From contig JANPIX010000022.1 of the NCBI GenBank assembly GCA_031425195.1, positions 1-64,000 on the forward strand: DNA of 64,000 nt, written 5' to 3'. Position 1 is the stretch's first letter; each line of letters starts with the position of its first letter. This document shows positions 7,833-17,041 of this stretch, one piece after another. Made by a program: the position numbers and the translations under genes. The DNA comes from JANPIX01 sp031425195 (GTDB lineage: Bacteria > Pseudomonadota > Alphaproteobacteria > Rhodobacterales > Rhodobacteraceae). The notes beneath the pieces are model-generated. The model was given only the letters and a program-made list of their open reading frames with translations. It did no database searches and was not told the origin of the DNA.

Positions 7833-9576
7833 CGGCAGCGGTCTGCGCCTCGATCGGGGCTTTGCCTTCTTCGGCAAGCACCGCGTCCAGCCCTATTTCC
7901 AGCTTGCGGCGGATGCGGTTGGCATCCTTTTCTTCGGGTTCGAAAGACAGGGCGCGCCGCCATTGAAACTGCGCTTCCAGTTTCCGTCCGACGGCCCAGT
8001 AGACATCGCCCAAATGGTCGGTGACGACGGGGTCAAGAGGTTCCAGAAGGGATGCCTTTTCCATCGGAACAACGGCGTCTTCATAGCGGCCAAGCTGGAA
8101 ATAGCCCCAGGCCAGACTGTCGACGATATAACCGCTTTCAGGTTCGGCGGCGACGGCACGTTTGATCATCGACAGCGCCTCGTCCAGATTTTCGCCACGT
8201 TCGAGCATGGCGTAACCCATATAATTCAACACCTGCGGCTGATCGGGTTGCAGGACGAGCGCGCGGCGAAAATCGGCGCTGGCCTTGTCCCACCGTTGCT
8301 GGCGTTCGTGGCCGATGCCGCGCATGTAATACAGTGTCCAGTCGCGCGGGCCGGGGACCGGGCCAAGCAGGGCAATCGCGGCATCGTAGGCGGTGATCGC
8401 CGCCTCGAACTTTTCGTCGCGGCGCAGAAGATCGCCCAGTTGCCGGTGGATGTCGATCATGTTCGGATAGGTGCGCGCCAGTGTGGTCAGCACTTCGATG
8501 GCGGCCTCGGTCTTGCCCGAACGTGAAAGGGTATCGGCGCGCCCGCGTTCCGCCTCGACAAAGGCGGGGTCGTCGGGGGCAATCGACGCATAGGCTTCGG
8601 TCGCGAGTTCCGGCTGCCCAAGGCGGTCAAGCAGGCTTGCTGCAAGCAACTGTGCCTCGGTATGATCCGGGCGAAGCCAGGCTGCGATGCGGGCGTAAAT
8701 GAGCGTCTGGGTATCGTCCGCCTCGCCGTTGAGGGCGGTGGCGAGGGTGAAGAACACTTCGGCGATCCCGTCCGTCGCATTGCGGACAACGTCAAAGGGA
8801 ACAGGCTCGCCAGCCTGCAGCCGCGCGCGAAGGGATGTGATCACGGCATCCTGACCCGGCACGAACATTTCATCGAGCAGGGCGATGGCATCGGGGTTGC
8901 GTTCCAGCTGACTTAGAATCTGGGCATGGGCGATGACGCCCCGCCGAAGGGATTTGATCGACCCGCCTGCAGGGCCGGACAGGATGGCGTCTGCGCCTTC
9001 GAAATCGCCGACCGATGCCAGCGCCAAGGCCTTGTGGAAGGTGCCAAAGACGCCGATGCCATTGGTTTCGGACAGTTTGTCAAAGGCGGCCTGTGCCTCG
9101 GACATGCGGCCGGCACCGAGTTCGGACCAACCGACGGCAAGCTGATCGATCAGCGTGGCTGTCTGACGCCCGGCCTTGGTATCGGCCAGCAGAGTTTCGA
9201 AATCGGCACGCTTTGCCTCGTCCGCGAGCAGGATGATCTGGGCTGTGATGCTGCGTAATTCGGGGGCAGACTGGTTTGCCATGGTGACGGCGTTATCGAC
9301 CCGGCCTGCACCGATGGCGGACACGACAGCGCCTTCCATCAGTTCGGGATTGGCGGGGTCGGACAGCAGGGCACGGGTGAACCATGTGGTGCCTGCCACG
9401 AAATCGCTTTCCATGCCCGCGATGCGCGCCGCCAGAAACGCGCCAGCGTCTATCGGGCCGGGTTGCGGCGCGGTTGTTTCGGGTTCGGCGGCGGGTGGGG
9501 TTGCCTCTTGCGACCAGCCGGCGACGGGCAGTGAGAGACACAAAAGCAGCGAACAGACGCGCGGCAGATTAGGCAT
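7822..9576 (-). CDS. secreted tetratricopeptide-repeat protein
   Basis: A 584-residue protein with a signal peptide (PRVCSLLLCLSLPVAGWSQ) followed by a Pro/Glu-rich linker and a long helical solenoid. TPR-like units are clearest from about 370 to 560, for example in WDKASADFRRALVLQPDQP and DALSMIKRAVAAEPESGY-type stretches. It is probably periplasmic or outer-membrane associated and a scaffold. The ATG at 9576 has GGAGG upstream; the longer frame adds only ten residues. It overlaps ispE, and this pairing is common in the family, but I know of no established functional link. Confidence 0.85.
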   Translation of the reverse strand: MPNLPRVCSLLLCLSLPVAGWSQEATPPAAEPETTAPQPGPIDAGAFLAARIAGMESDFVAGTTWFTRALLSDPANPELMEGAVVSAIGAGRVDNAVTMANQSAPELRSITAQIILLADEAKRADFETLLADTKAGRQTATLIDQLAVGWSELGAGRMSEAQAAFDKLSETNGIGVFGTFHKALALASVGDFEGADAILSGPAGGSIKSLRRGVIAHAQILSQLERNPDAIALLDEMFVPGQDAVITSLRARLQAGEPVPFDVVRNATDGIAEVFFTLATALNGEADDTQTLIYARIAAWLRPDHTEAQLLAASLLDRLGQPELATEAYASIAPDDPAFVEAERGRADTLSRSGKTEAAIEVLTTLARTYPNMIDIHRQLGDLLRRDEKFEAAITAYDAAIALLGPVPGPRDWTLYYMRGIGHERQQRWDKASADFRRALVLQPDQPQVLNYMGYAMLERGENLDEALSMIKRAVAAEPESGYIVDSLAWGYFQLGRYEDAVVPMEKASLLEPLDPVVTDHLGDVYWAVGRKLEAQFQWRRALSFEPEEKDANRIRRKLEIGLDAVLAEEGKAPIEAQTAADGI

Positions 9577-9681
9577 TAGGCGTGGTCCTCCAACCCGGAT
9601 GGACAAAAACTAACGACCTGCTGCCAATTGGGCAATGCGGCTCTTTGGGATCGGCGGCCCAATCGTCACCGATTTGCGCAA

Positions 9682-9700
9682 GCCTTCGTGATGCGAAGGC
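9682..9700 (-). terminator. possible terminator hairpin after ETF-QO
   Basis: GCCTTCG-TGATG-CGAAGGC forms a 7-bp stem just downstream of the ETF-QO stop on the minus strand. No clear U tract follows, so intrinsic termination is uncertain. Confidence 0.35.
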
Positions 9701-9711
9701 CTGCCCTTGGG

Positions 9712-11358
9712 TCACATGTTGGGATAATTCGGGCCATCGCCGCCCTGCGGCGTTTTCCAGACGATGTTCTGACTGGGGTCCTTAATGTCGCATGTCTTGC
9801 AGTGGACACAGTTCTGGTAGTTGATCACGAACCTTGGGTCGCGCCCTGCATCGGACACGACTTCGTAAACGCCTGCCGGACAATACCGCTGTGCCGGTTC
9901 GGCGAACTGCGGAAGGTTGATGGCGATGGGCACCGATGCGTCCCGAAGGGTAAGGTGCGATGGTTGGCCGGGCGCGTGATGCGTGCCGCTGAAGGCAAGG
10001 TTGGTCAGTCTGTCAAACGACAGCACACCGTCCGGTTTGGGATAATCGATGGGGGCAAAGGCCGCGGCCTTGGCTGTGGCCGCGGCATCGGTCTTGCCAT
10101 GCGACAGGGTTCCCACGACGGTCAGACCAAAGGTGTTGGCCCACATGTCGGCCCCGCCCAAAAGCAGCGATGCTGTGAGCCCATAGCGGGACCAGAGCGG
10201 TTTGACGTTGCGCACGCGGCGCAGATCGCGGCCGATGGCACCGCCGCGAACAGCGGTTTCATAGGCGGTAAGCTCATCACCCGAGCGGCCAGAGGCAATG
10301 GCGGCCTCTGCAGCCTCGGCGGCGGCGATGCCGGACAGCATGGCGTTGTGGTTGCCCTTGATCCGGGGAAGGTTGACCAGACCGGCGCTGCAACCGAGCA
10401 GGGCCACGCCTGGGGCCACCATCTTTGGAATGGATTGCCATCCGCCTTCGGAGATTGCCCGCGCGCCGTAGGCCACGCGTTTGCCGCCCTTCAGCAGGTC
10501 GGCGACCATCGGGTGATGCTTGAACCGCTGAAATTCCATGTACGGATAAAGATGCGGGTTTTCGTAGTTCAGGTGAACGACCAGCCCCAGATAGACCTGA
10601 TTGTTTTCCGCATGATAGATGAACGACCCGCCCCCCGCGGACGAGCCGAGCGGCCAGCCCATCGTGTGCGTGACGGTGCCTTCCTTGTGCTTTTCTGGAT
10701 CAATCTCCCAGATTTCCTTCATGCCAAGGCCGAATTTCTGCGGGTCTTTGCCGGCAGAAAGATCATACTTGGCCAGCACTTCCTTGGTCAGTGAACCGCG
10801 CACGCCTTCGGCAAGGAGCACATATTTGCCGCGCAATTCCATCCCCGGTTCATAGGACGCGCCGGGGGTGCCGTCTTCGTTGCGGCCGAATTCGCCTGCG
10901 ACGACGCCCGCCACGCGGTCGCCGTCCATCACAAGTTCGGAACAGGCCATGCCCGGGAAGATTTCCACACCCAGCGCCTCGGCCTGCTGCGCCAGCCAGC
11001 GGCAGACGTTGGCCATGCTGACGATGTAGTTGCCGTGGTTGGACATGAGCGGCGGCATCGGCCAGTTGGGAAGCCGCACCTGCCCGGCGGGGCCAAGCAC
11101 ATAGAAGTTGTCATGCGTCACAGCCGTGCGGATGGGGGCACCGCGTTCGCGCCAGTCGGGGATAAGGGCGTCCAGACCAACCGGGTCAAGCACGGCACCC
11201 GACAGGATGTGGGCGCCGACTTCGGACCCCTTTTCCAGCAGGACGACGGAGCGTTCGGCATTCAGTTGCTTTAGCCGGATCGCGGCAGACAGGCCTGCGG
11301 GGCCGCCCCCCACGATCACCACGTCGTATTCCATCGCTTCGCGCTGTATATCGGCCAT
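9712..11358 (-). CDS. electron transfer flavoprotein-ubiquinone oxidoreductase
   Basis: Membrane-associated flavoprotein that passes electrons from ETF, and thus from acyl-CoA dehydrogenases such as glutaryl-CoA dehydrogenase, to ubiquinone. It is 548 residues, the normal length. An FAD-binding GGGPAGLSAAI lies at about 17-27. The C-terminal ferredoxin-like 4Fe-4S part shows CPAGVYE and CVHCKTCDI, and the protein ends GGDGPNYPNM as in the family. A single long gene with its own upstream region, it diverges from greA. It is the natural electron outlet for gcdH at 28 kb. Confidence 0.96.
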   Translation of the reverse strand: MADIQREAMEYDVVIVGGGPAGLSAAIRLKQLNAERSVVLLEKGSEVGAHILSGAVLDPVGLDALIPDWRERGAPIRTAVTHDNFYVLGPAGQVRLPNWPMPPLMSNHGNYIVSMANVCRWLAQQAEALGVEIFPGMACSELVMDGDRVAGVVAGEFGRNEDGTPGASYEPGMELRGKYVLLAEGVRGSLTKEVLAKYDLSAGKDPQKFGLGMKEIWEIDPEKHKEGTVTHTMGWPLGSSAGGGSFIYHAENNQVYLGLVVHLNYENPHLYPYMEFQRFKHHPMVADLLKGGKRVAYGARAISEGGWQSIPKMVAPGVALLGCSAGLVNLPRIKGNHNAMLSGIAAAEAAEAAIASGRSGDELTAYETAVRGGAIGRDLRRVRNVKPLWSRYGLTASLLLGGADMWANTFGLTVVGTLSHGKTDAAATAKAAAFAPIDYPKPDGVLSFDRLTNLAFSGTHHAPGQPSHLTLRDASVPIAINLPQFAEPAQRYCPAGVYEVVSDAGRDPRFVINYQNCVHCKTCDIKDPSQNIVWKTPQGGDGPNYPNM

Positions 11359-11586
11359 CCATCCGATCCCTATCCAAGGTCCGCACCGTGCCTATCGCAA
11401 CCGAAGGGTTGGGGCAATGCAAACGCGTCACATCAGCGGCGCAGAACGTCATCCTGCAGCGAATTGCCGCGCCACGCCTTTTTGACCCCCTTGCTTTCTT
11501 TGCGCGTGTGGGGTCAGTTGAAACAGAATGTGTAGCAAGGTCATGGCCGAAAAGGGCTGTGGCTTTTATTTTTCAAGTGAAGGCCA
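11359..11586. other. intergenic region between ETF-QO and greA
   Basis: These 228 bases must hold the divergent promoters of both genes. I see no coding sequence or stable long hairpin. An A/T-rich patch (GGCTTTTATTTTTCAAG) lies just before the greA ribosome site. Confidence 0.5.
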
Positions 11587-12057
11587 ATGGAAAAAATTCC
11601 GATGACCCGGGGCGGCCACGACGCGCTGGATGCTGAATTGAAGATTTTGAAATCGGTGGAACGCCCTGCCGTCATTCGCGCCATTTCCGAAGCGCGCGAG
11701 CACGGGGATCTTTCCGAGAACGCGGAATACCACGCGGCGCGCGAGAAGCAGAGTTTCATCGAGGGCCGTGTCAAGGAACTTGAGGCGACGCTGTCGCTGG
11801 CCGAGGTGATTGATCCGACGAAACTGTCGGGAACGATCAAGTTCGGCGCGACGGTCACCCTTTTGGACGAAGAAACGGAAGAGCAGAAGACCTATCAGAT
11901 TGTCGGCGAACCCGAGGCTGATATCGAACGCGGGCTTTTGAACATCCGCTCGCCTTTGGCGCGGGCTTTGATCGGCAAGGACGAAGGCGACAGCGTGGAG
12001 GTGAAAACCCCCGGCGGGCAGCGCAGCTATGAGGTTGTGAGCATTCGTTTTGTCTGA
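11587..12057 (+). CDS. greA: transcription elongation factor GreA
   Basis: Binds the secondary channel of RNA polymerase and stimulates cleavage of backtracked RNA. It is 156 residues, the usual size. The N-terminal coiled coil carries the conserved acidic tip in EHGDLSENAEYHAAREKQ. The C-terminal FKBP-like domain includes SPLARALIGKDEGDSVEV. GAAGG sits before the ATG. It is followed 25 bases later by a membrane-protein gene in the same direction. Confidence 0.97.
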   Translation: MEKIPMTRGGHDALDAELKILKSVERPAVIRAISEAREHGDLSENAEYHAAREKQSFIEGRVKELEATLSLAEVIDPTKLSGTIKFGATVTLLDEETEEQKTYQIVGEPEADIERGLLNIRSPLARALIGKDEGDSVEVKTPGGQRSYEVVSIRFV

Positions 12058-12082
12058 CGGCAGCCTGCAACAGGGGATGTGA

Positions 12083-13114
12083 ATGGCTGACGGCAGGGAC
12101 AAGCAGCCCGAACTTGGCTTCAAGGCCCGGTCAGACGCGGGGGGTGGGTCGCTGCACCTGTCCGAAGTGCTGGCGGGCGTGCTGGGGCTTGTCTGGGTCG
12201 GGGCCGTCGTGATGTTCACGCTGCAGCCGCGGGAGGGCGATGCGGATCAGGGCATGGGGCTGGTGATGACCGCGCTTTTGTTGTTGTTGCCCTTGGCGTT
12301 GATCTGGATTTCGGTCAGCACGATGCGAACTGTCCGCCTGTTGCGGGATGAGGCGGCGCGATTGCAGGCCACAGTCGAATCGCTTCGCAATGCCTATCTG
12401 ACCAATCAGCAGGCGCAGGCGACAGGCGGGTTGAAGCCTTCGGTTGAACGCCGGCTTGACGAAATCGCTGCGGCAACGCGGCAGACGGAATCGGTGCTGG
12501 CAGGGTTTGTCACCCGGCGAGAGGTGCCGCAGATGGCACCGCCTTCGGATCGGCGCGCAGCACTGGTTGCCCCGCCGAAACCTGCATCCGCCGACGAGCA
12601 GCCTGTTCTTGCGCTTGGCACGTCGGTCGAGGATTTTCGTGCGCCGCTGTCGATGTCGGATTTCATTCAGGCACTGAACTTTCCCGAAAGCGCCGACGAC
12701 AAGGATGGGTTTCGCGCCCTGCGCCTTGCGCTGGAGGATCGCACAGTGGCACGGTTGATCCGTGCGGCGCAGGATGTGCTGACGCTGTTGTCTGAAGAAG
12801 GCATCTACATGGACGATCTGAAGCCGGATCACGCGCCTGCCGAGGTCTGGCGTCAGTTCGCCAAGGGTGAGCGCGGGCGTCCGGTGGCGGCGTTGGCCGG
12901 GATCAGGGATCGGTCCAGCCTTGCCCTGACATCCGCGCGGATGCGGGAAGACCCGGTGTTCCGGGATGCGGGGCATCATTTTCTGCGGACGTTCGACCGT
13001 ACCTTTGCCGCCTTTGAACCCAACGCGACCGATAGCGAAATCAGTGATCTGGCCGTGACGCGCACCGCCCGCGCCTTCATGTTGATCGGGCGGGTGACCG
13101 GGACGTTCGACTGA
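12083..13114 (+). CDS. conserved membrane protein of unknown function
   Basis: A 343-residue protein not matched to a named family. Seen: two hydrophobic helices (about 27-46 and 60-77), then a charged coiled-coil segment (about 80-140), then a Pro/Ala-rich linker around 150-180. A folded C-terminal domain (about 190-343) contains SMSDFIQALNFPESADD and RVTGTFD at the end. The layout is a membrane-anchored coiled coil with a cytoplasmic domain. It lies 25 bases after greA and is probably co-transcribed. Confidence 0.75.
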   Translation: MADGRDKQPELGFKARSDAGGGSLHLSEVLAGVLGLVWVGAVVMFTLQPREGDADQGMGLVMTALLLLLPLALIWISVSTMRTVRLLRDEAARLQATVESLRNAYLTNQQAQATGGLKPSVERRLDEIAAATRQTESVLAGFVTRREVPQMAPPSDRRAALVAPPKPASADEQPVLALGTSVEDFRAPLSMSDFIQALNFPESADDKDGFRALRLALEDRTVARLIRAAQDVLTLLSEEGIYMDDLKPDHAPAEVWRQFAKGERGRPVAALAGIRDRSSLALTSARMREDPVFRDAGHHFLRTFDRTFAAFEPNATDSEISDLAVTRTARAFMLIGRVTGTFD

Positions 13115-13119
13115 AAGGA

Positions 13120-13719
13120 CTAGAACGCCGCGTCACCCAGCGGTTTGACCATGGTGGTGGCGGCAGTAAACCCGAAGATGTGTTGCAACATTCCTATGTG
13201 GGTGGTGTCGGTCGGGCGAAAGCCCAGCCGTTCATACAACGCCCGCGCCCGCAGGTTTGTATCGACAACGTCCAGCCGGATAGAGGGATAACCGCGCGAC
13301 CGCGCCTCGACCGCAAGGGCGCGCAACATGGCCGTGCCAACGCCGTGGCCCTGTGCGTCGTTCACAACGCAGATACCATCAATCAGAAAACGCTGAACTT
13401 CGCCGTCTTGCGACAGCATGCGCAGAACCGCCATGCGCCACATGGCCCCGAACCGCCCGTAAATGGCCCGCATGTCGCCCGGCGTGCCCCCGGCAAACGC
13501 GCCGTTGGCCGTCTGAAACCCGGCGATGCCAAGCAGGCGTCCGGTGTCCGACCGCGCGATGATGCAGAATTCGCTGCGCAAGGCGCGTTGCAGGAAGGTG
13601 ATGGCGCGCGTGTCGGGGCCAAGCACACGCCCCAATTTGCCGCCAAAGGCCTGCCAGTAGATTGCCGCCGCATCGGCGCGAAGATCGCGGGGCAGGCCCA
13701 GGCTGACCTCGTACCTCAT
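13120..13719 (-). CDS. GNAT-family N-acetyltransferase
   Basis: A 199-residue protein with the GNAT fold. The acetyl-CoA loop is in VVNDAQGHGVGTAML, matching the Q/R-x-x-G-x-G/A motif (QGHGVG). IRLDVVDTNLRARALYERLGF is the classic C-terminal strand-helix. Substrate unknown. Its ATG overlaps the stop of the DUF429-like gene by 4 bp, so it belongs to the same leftward operon as mobA. It is convergent with the greA-linked membrane protein gene. Confidence 0.85.
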   Translation of the reverse strand: MRYEVSLGLPRDLRADAAAIYWQAFGGKLGRVLGPDTRAITFLQRALRSEFCIIARSDTGRLLGIAGFQTANGAFAGGTPGDMRAIYGRFGAMWRMAVLRMLSQDGEVQRFLIDGICVVNDAQGHGVGTAMLRALAVEARSRGYPSIRLDVVDTNLRARALYERLGFRPTDTTHIGMLQHIFGFTAATTMVKPLGDAAF

Positions 13720-14597
13720 TCCAACGCTCCATTCAGGGCCGCCGCATGCCCTGCACCCAGAATCCAGCCTTCGTCACTGCGGCCTTCCCAGTCTGGAACA
13801 TCCTGCATCATCAAGGCAAGATCATGCCGCCCGCGCCCCAATCGCCAAAGTGCGCTTGCCAGCAGTTGCACCTGTGCGGCATCCTTGATCATGCCGCCAT
13901 TGACCGCCCGCCGCACCATGGGGTCGACGAGGGATGGGTAGATTTCGGCGATCACCAATGCGGCGTGCTCAGTGGGTTGGAACGGCCAGACGGCGGTATC
14001 GGGACGCCGCGCCAGCCTGTCGACACAGGGAAGGCCCATAATGGCCTGCGATCCGACAGATCCGGTGGTGAAAAGTTTCCACACCGATTGCGCGCGCGGA
14101 ATTGCCAATTCGACGCGACGGCGTTCCGCCAGTCCGAGGCCCGGGTAATCCACGGTCTTGCGTTCCGAAAGCTGCGGCAGGGCCAGTGATGACGGGCGGC
14201 CCCAGAAGGGGCCGGCACCCCCGAACATGCGGTTGACGGACTGTGCCACGTCAAAGCGGTTGTTGGCATTGTTGTCTGCATCGGTCACATGCCGGGCCAG
14301 CCAATCCCACACCCCCGCAGCACCGGGCGTGCCGACAAGGCGGGTGGCAAAGCCCTGCGGATAGCCCATCGGGAAATCGAACCCAAGAAGGACGCGGTTC
14401 CCCGTCTGTGCGCAGTCGTCCAGAAGGGCGGTCAGGGCGGTTTCTGCTGCGCGGCGGGTTCGGTGGTAGGTGGGTGCCGTGGGCGTTGGGCCTGCGACGC
14501 CGATCCAGATGGCATCGGGCGAGGGGCGGGCCGCGGATGGTTTGCCGGACGCCGACCAGTCAACGACGATGACGGTATCGAAACCCCGGTCTGTCAT
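13716..14597 (-). CDS. DUF429-like protein linked to mobA
   Basis: A 293-residue protein that opens VIVVDWSASGKPS and continues VLLGFDFPMGYP. This gives paired acidic residues on strands, as in RNase H-like DUF429 proteins. A long middle region includes FDVAQSVNRMF and GPFWGRPS. The biochemical role is unknown. It overlaps mobA upstream and the GNAT gene downstream by 4 bp each, so the three are translationally coupled. A role in molybdenum cofactor handling is guilt by association only. Confidence 0.7.
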   Translation of the reverse strand: MTDRGFDTVIVVDWSASGKPSAARPSPDAIWIGVAGPTPTAPTYHRTRRAAETALTALLDDCAQTGNRVLLGFDFPMGYPQGFATRLVGTPGAAGVWDWLARHVTDADNNANNRFDVAQSVNRMFGGAGPFWGRPSSLALPQLSERKTVDYPGLGLAERRRVELAIPRAQSVWKLFTTGSVGSQAIMGLPCVDRLARRPDTAVWPFQPTEHAALVIAEIYPSLVDPMVRRAVNGGMIKDAAQVQLLASALWRLGRGRHDLALMMQDVPDWEGRSDEGWILGAGHAAALNGALE

Positions 14598-15172
14598 CCG
14601 GCCAGACCCGCGCGCGCGTGGGCAAGATCCTGTGCCGTGTTGATGTTCCAGAACGGGTCGGGCGTTGCCGTGTCAAAGAGGACGTGACGGGCCTGCACAT
14701 GTTCGGCAAATCGCATCAGCTTTGCCTGACCGTTGGCCAGCGCATCGGCCATGTCGTCACGAAGTGCTGCGGGCCAGAAGCCAAAGGTGGGATGGGCGCG
14801 CCCGCCGCAAATGGCAATGGCAGGTTGATCCGGCACCTTTGTCAGCCGCGCGACCAGTGTGGCCGGAAAGAACGGCGTATCGACGGCCACGGTCACGATC
14901 CCCGCCGCGCCGTGCGCTGCGGCCCAGGTCAACCCGGCGAGCATGCCGGACAGCGGACCCATCGGCAGGGTATCGGGAAGAACCGGAATGGCGGGCAATC
15001 CGAATCGCGCGGCATCGCCATTCGCACTGATCGCGAGGCTGGTCACCTGTTGTTGCAGGCGGGTGGTGCAGTGGCCGATCAGGGTCGTGTCGCCAAACGG
15101 CAGCATGGCCTTGTCGGCCCCGCCCATTCGCGTGCCTGATCCGCCGGCAAGAACAACTCCAAAGATCCGCAC
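14594..15172 (-). CDS. mobA: molybdenum cofactor guanylyltransferase
   Basis: Transfers GMP from GTP to molybdopterin to make the guanine dinucleotide cofactor used by DMSO-reductase-family enzymes. It is 192 residues. The nucleotide-binding start GVVLAGGSGTRMGGADKAML is at about 5-24, and the metal-binding region VAVDTPFFPATLV is near the middle. It overlaps the DUF429-like gene by 4 bp. No molybdoenzyme is encoded in this window. Confidence 0.93.
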   Translation of the reverse strand: MRIFGVVLAGGSGTRMGGADKAMLPFGDTTLIGHCTTRLQQQVTSLAISANGDAARFGLPAIPVLPDTLPMGPLSGMLAGLTWAAAHGAAGIVTVAVDTPFFPATLVARLTKVPDQPAIAICGGRAHPTFGFWPAALRDDMADALANGQAKLMRFAEHVQARHVLFDTATPDPFWNINTAQDLAHARAGLAG

Positions 15173-15201
15173 CTTGCCCCCGAACCAACTGCCAGATCAG
15201 A

Positions 15202-15816
15202 TCATTCCAGCCGCGGATCGCCCATCTGGACGATCAGAACCCCGTGATTTTCATCATCGTCGTCATCGGTGATCGTGCGGAACGTGGCGCCCGGCAAGGT
15301 GGCGAATGACTTTTGCGCAGCGAGGGGGAACCATGTCGACGACACCGACGCGAATTCGGGGACGGAACGGAGCAGCGCCGTCGTGCTTTGCGTGCAGGTC
15401 GACTTGGCGGCAGGGGCGCGGCCGACGGCCAATTGGATCAGGCGGTCGGCGGTGGCGAGAGATACCGGGACAGTCTGTTCCGTCACGCGGAACGTTTCGC
15501 GTGCGTGATAGTCGATGTAAAAGCTGACCATCTTGTCGGTCATTCCGAAGAACACATCACCGCGCTGGGGCAGGCGGGGGTGGGTCCACGAGCCTGCGGG
15601 ATCATACATGACGCGCTGTGAGCCGTTGATCAGAAGCCCCGAATGTGCGCCGGCCCCGCTGCTGTTGCGAACAACCGTGAACAGGGTCACGGAGGGCGGC
15701 TGATCCGACACAAACTGTGCCATCGCGACTTCGGTATCGCTGGCGTTCGGGGCGGGCGGCGCGCCGCAGGCCGACAACGCGAGCGAAGCGGCAAGACAAA
15801 GGGCAAGGATGCGCAT
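15202..15816 (-). CDS. predicted lipoprotein of unknown function
   Basis: A 204-residue protein with a lipoprotein signal (ILALCLAASLALSAC), so lipid-anchored after export. The mature part contains DVFFGMTDKMVSFYIDYHARE and an unusual run of five aspartates near the C-terminus (TDDDDDENHG). No named family was recognised. A TTG at 15822 would add two residues; the ATG at 15816 is preferred. It lies a few bases after the cox subunit IV gene and 29 bases before mobA. Confidence 0.75.
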   Translation of the reverse strand: MRILALCLAASLALSACGAPPAPNASDTEVAMAQFVSDQPPSVTLFTVVRNSSGAGAHSGLLINGSQRVMYDPAGSWTHPRLPQRGDVFFGMTDKMVSFYIDYHARETFRVTEQTVPVSLATADRLIQLAVGRAPAAKSTCTQSTTALLRSVPEFASVSSTWFPLAAQKSFATLPGATFRTITDDDDDENHGVLIVQMGDPRLE

Positions 15817-15824
15817 CGACAAGG

Positions 15825-15959
15825 TCAGGCGTTCACAAGTGCCATGAAGATCAGGATACCGATGGATATCCCGGCACCCCAGGACACCATTCTGATAAAG
15901 CCTGCAAAAACCTTTTCCTGGGCTTTCGTGTCCATGCTGCCATGCTCGTGCTCGGCCAT
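15825..15959 (-). CDS. aa3-type cytochrome c oxidase subunit IV
   Basis: A 44-residue single-span membrane protein. It has a short soluble N-terminus (MAEHEHGSMDTKAQEKVFAGF) followed by one helix ending FMALVNA. This pattern, including the HGxMD motif, is that of the small bacterial subunit IV that binds the aa3 oxidase of alphaproteobacteria. The open frame runs further upstream, but the ATG at 15959 gives the family start. It heads the leftward run that contains mobA. The main oxidase genes are not in the window. Confidence 0.9.
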   Translation of the reverse strand: MAEHEHGSMDTKAQEKVFAGFIRMVSWGAGISIGILIFMALVNA

Positions 15960-16096
15960 CGTCGATCTCCGGAGTTCGCTGTTCTGCCTGCGTCTAGCAG
16001 CAGATTGCCCGCCTGTCACGGGGTGGAATGGCGGCCTGCTGTATTGTGAAGCGGCGCGGCTGTGGGTATGGGACGTTGACCCAAGGGTGCAATGCC

Positions 16097-17041
16097 ATGC
16101 AGACAGACCTTCTGACCCCCGATGCCAGCGGCATTGACCGCGCCGTTGCCATTCTGCGGCAAGGCGGATTGGTGGCGATACCGACAGAGACGGTTTACGG
16201 GCTGGCGGGGGATGCGCGGTCTGATGCCGTCGTGGCGGCCATATATGCGGCAAAGGGGCGGCCCGGTTTCAACCCGCTGATCGTGCATCTGCCGGATCTG
16301 GCCGCTGCGGAGCGGATTGCCCGGTTCGACGACAGGGCGCGTGCCTTGGCGCAGGCGTTCTGGCCGGGGCCGTTGACGTTGGTTTTGCCGCTGCATCCCG
16401 GTGCGGGACTGTCGGCACTGGTGACTGCGGGCCTGTCTACAGTTGCGGTGCGGGTGCCCGCCCATCCCGACACGCGCGCGGTTATTGCGGCCTTTGCGGG
16501 GCCAATCGCGGCACCATCGGCCAATCCTTCGGGCCGGATCAGCCCCACCACGGCGGCGCATGTTCTGGCCGGGCTGGGGGGGCAGATCGATGCTGTGCTG
16601 GATGGCGGGGCGTGTTCGGTGGGCATTGAATCCACCATTGTGGGACTGAACGGCGACGCGCGGCTGTTGCGGCCCGGGGGCATTGATGCCGAAGCGATTG
16701 AACGCGTGCTGGGCCACGAGCTTTTGGCGGCGGAAAGCAGGATCACAGCGCCCGGCCAGATGGCATCGCATTACGCGCCGCGCGCGGCGGTGCGTCTGAA
16801 TGTGGAACGGCCTTTGCCGGGGGATGTGTGGATCGGGTTCGGGGCAGACTGTGCGGGCGCGGTGCTGAACCTGTCGCCCACGGGCAATCTGGACGAGGCG
16901 ACGCTGCACCTGTTCCAGATGCTGCATCAGGCCGATGCCATGGCGGGGCAGGGCGGGACCATCGCGGTGGCACCCGTTCCGGATAAAGGGCTTGGGCAGG
17001 CGATCAATGACCGCCTGCGCCGTGCGGCAGCGCCGCGTTAG
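16097..17041 (+). CDS. L-threonylcarbamoyladenylate synthase (TsaC/Sua5 type)
   Basis: Makes threonylcarbamoyl-AMP from threonine, bicarbonate and ATP for the t6A37 modification of ANN-decoding tRNAs. It is 314 residues, so the long Sua5 form. The YrdC domain (about 1-200) shows GLVAIPTETVYGLAGDA, KGRPGFNPL and SANPSGRISPT. A C-terminal Sua5 domain follows the linker APGQMASHYAP. AAGGG precedes the ATG at 16097; an upstream extension lacks a good start. The last 4 bases overlap the convergent GST gene. Confidence 0.93.
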   Translation: MQTDLLTPDASGIDRAVAILRQGGLVAIPTETVYGLAGDARSDAVVAAIYAAKGRPGFNPLIVHLPDLAAAERIARFDDRARALAQAFWPGPLTLVLPLHPGAGLSALVTAGLSTVAVRVPAHPDTRAVIAAFAGPIAAPSANPSGRISPTTAAHVLAGLGGQIDAVLDGGACSVGIESTIVGLNGDARLLRPGGIDAEAIERVLGHELLAAESRITAPGQMASHYAPRAAVRLNVERPLPGDVWIGFGADCAGAVLNLSPTGNLDEATLHLFQMLHQADAMAGQGGTIAVAPVPDKGLGQAINDRLRRAAAPR

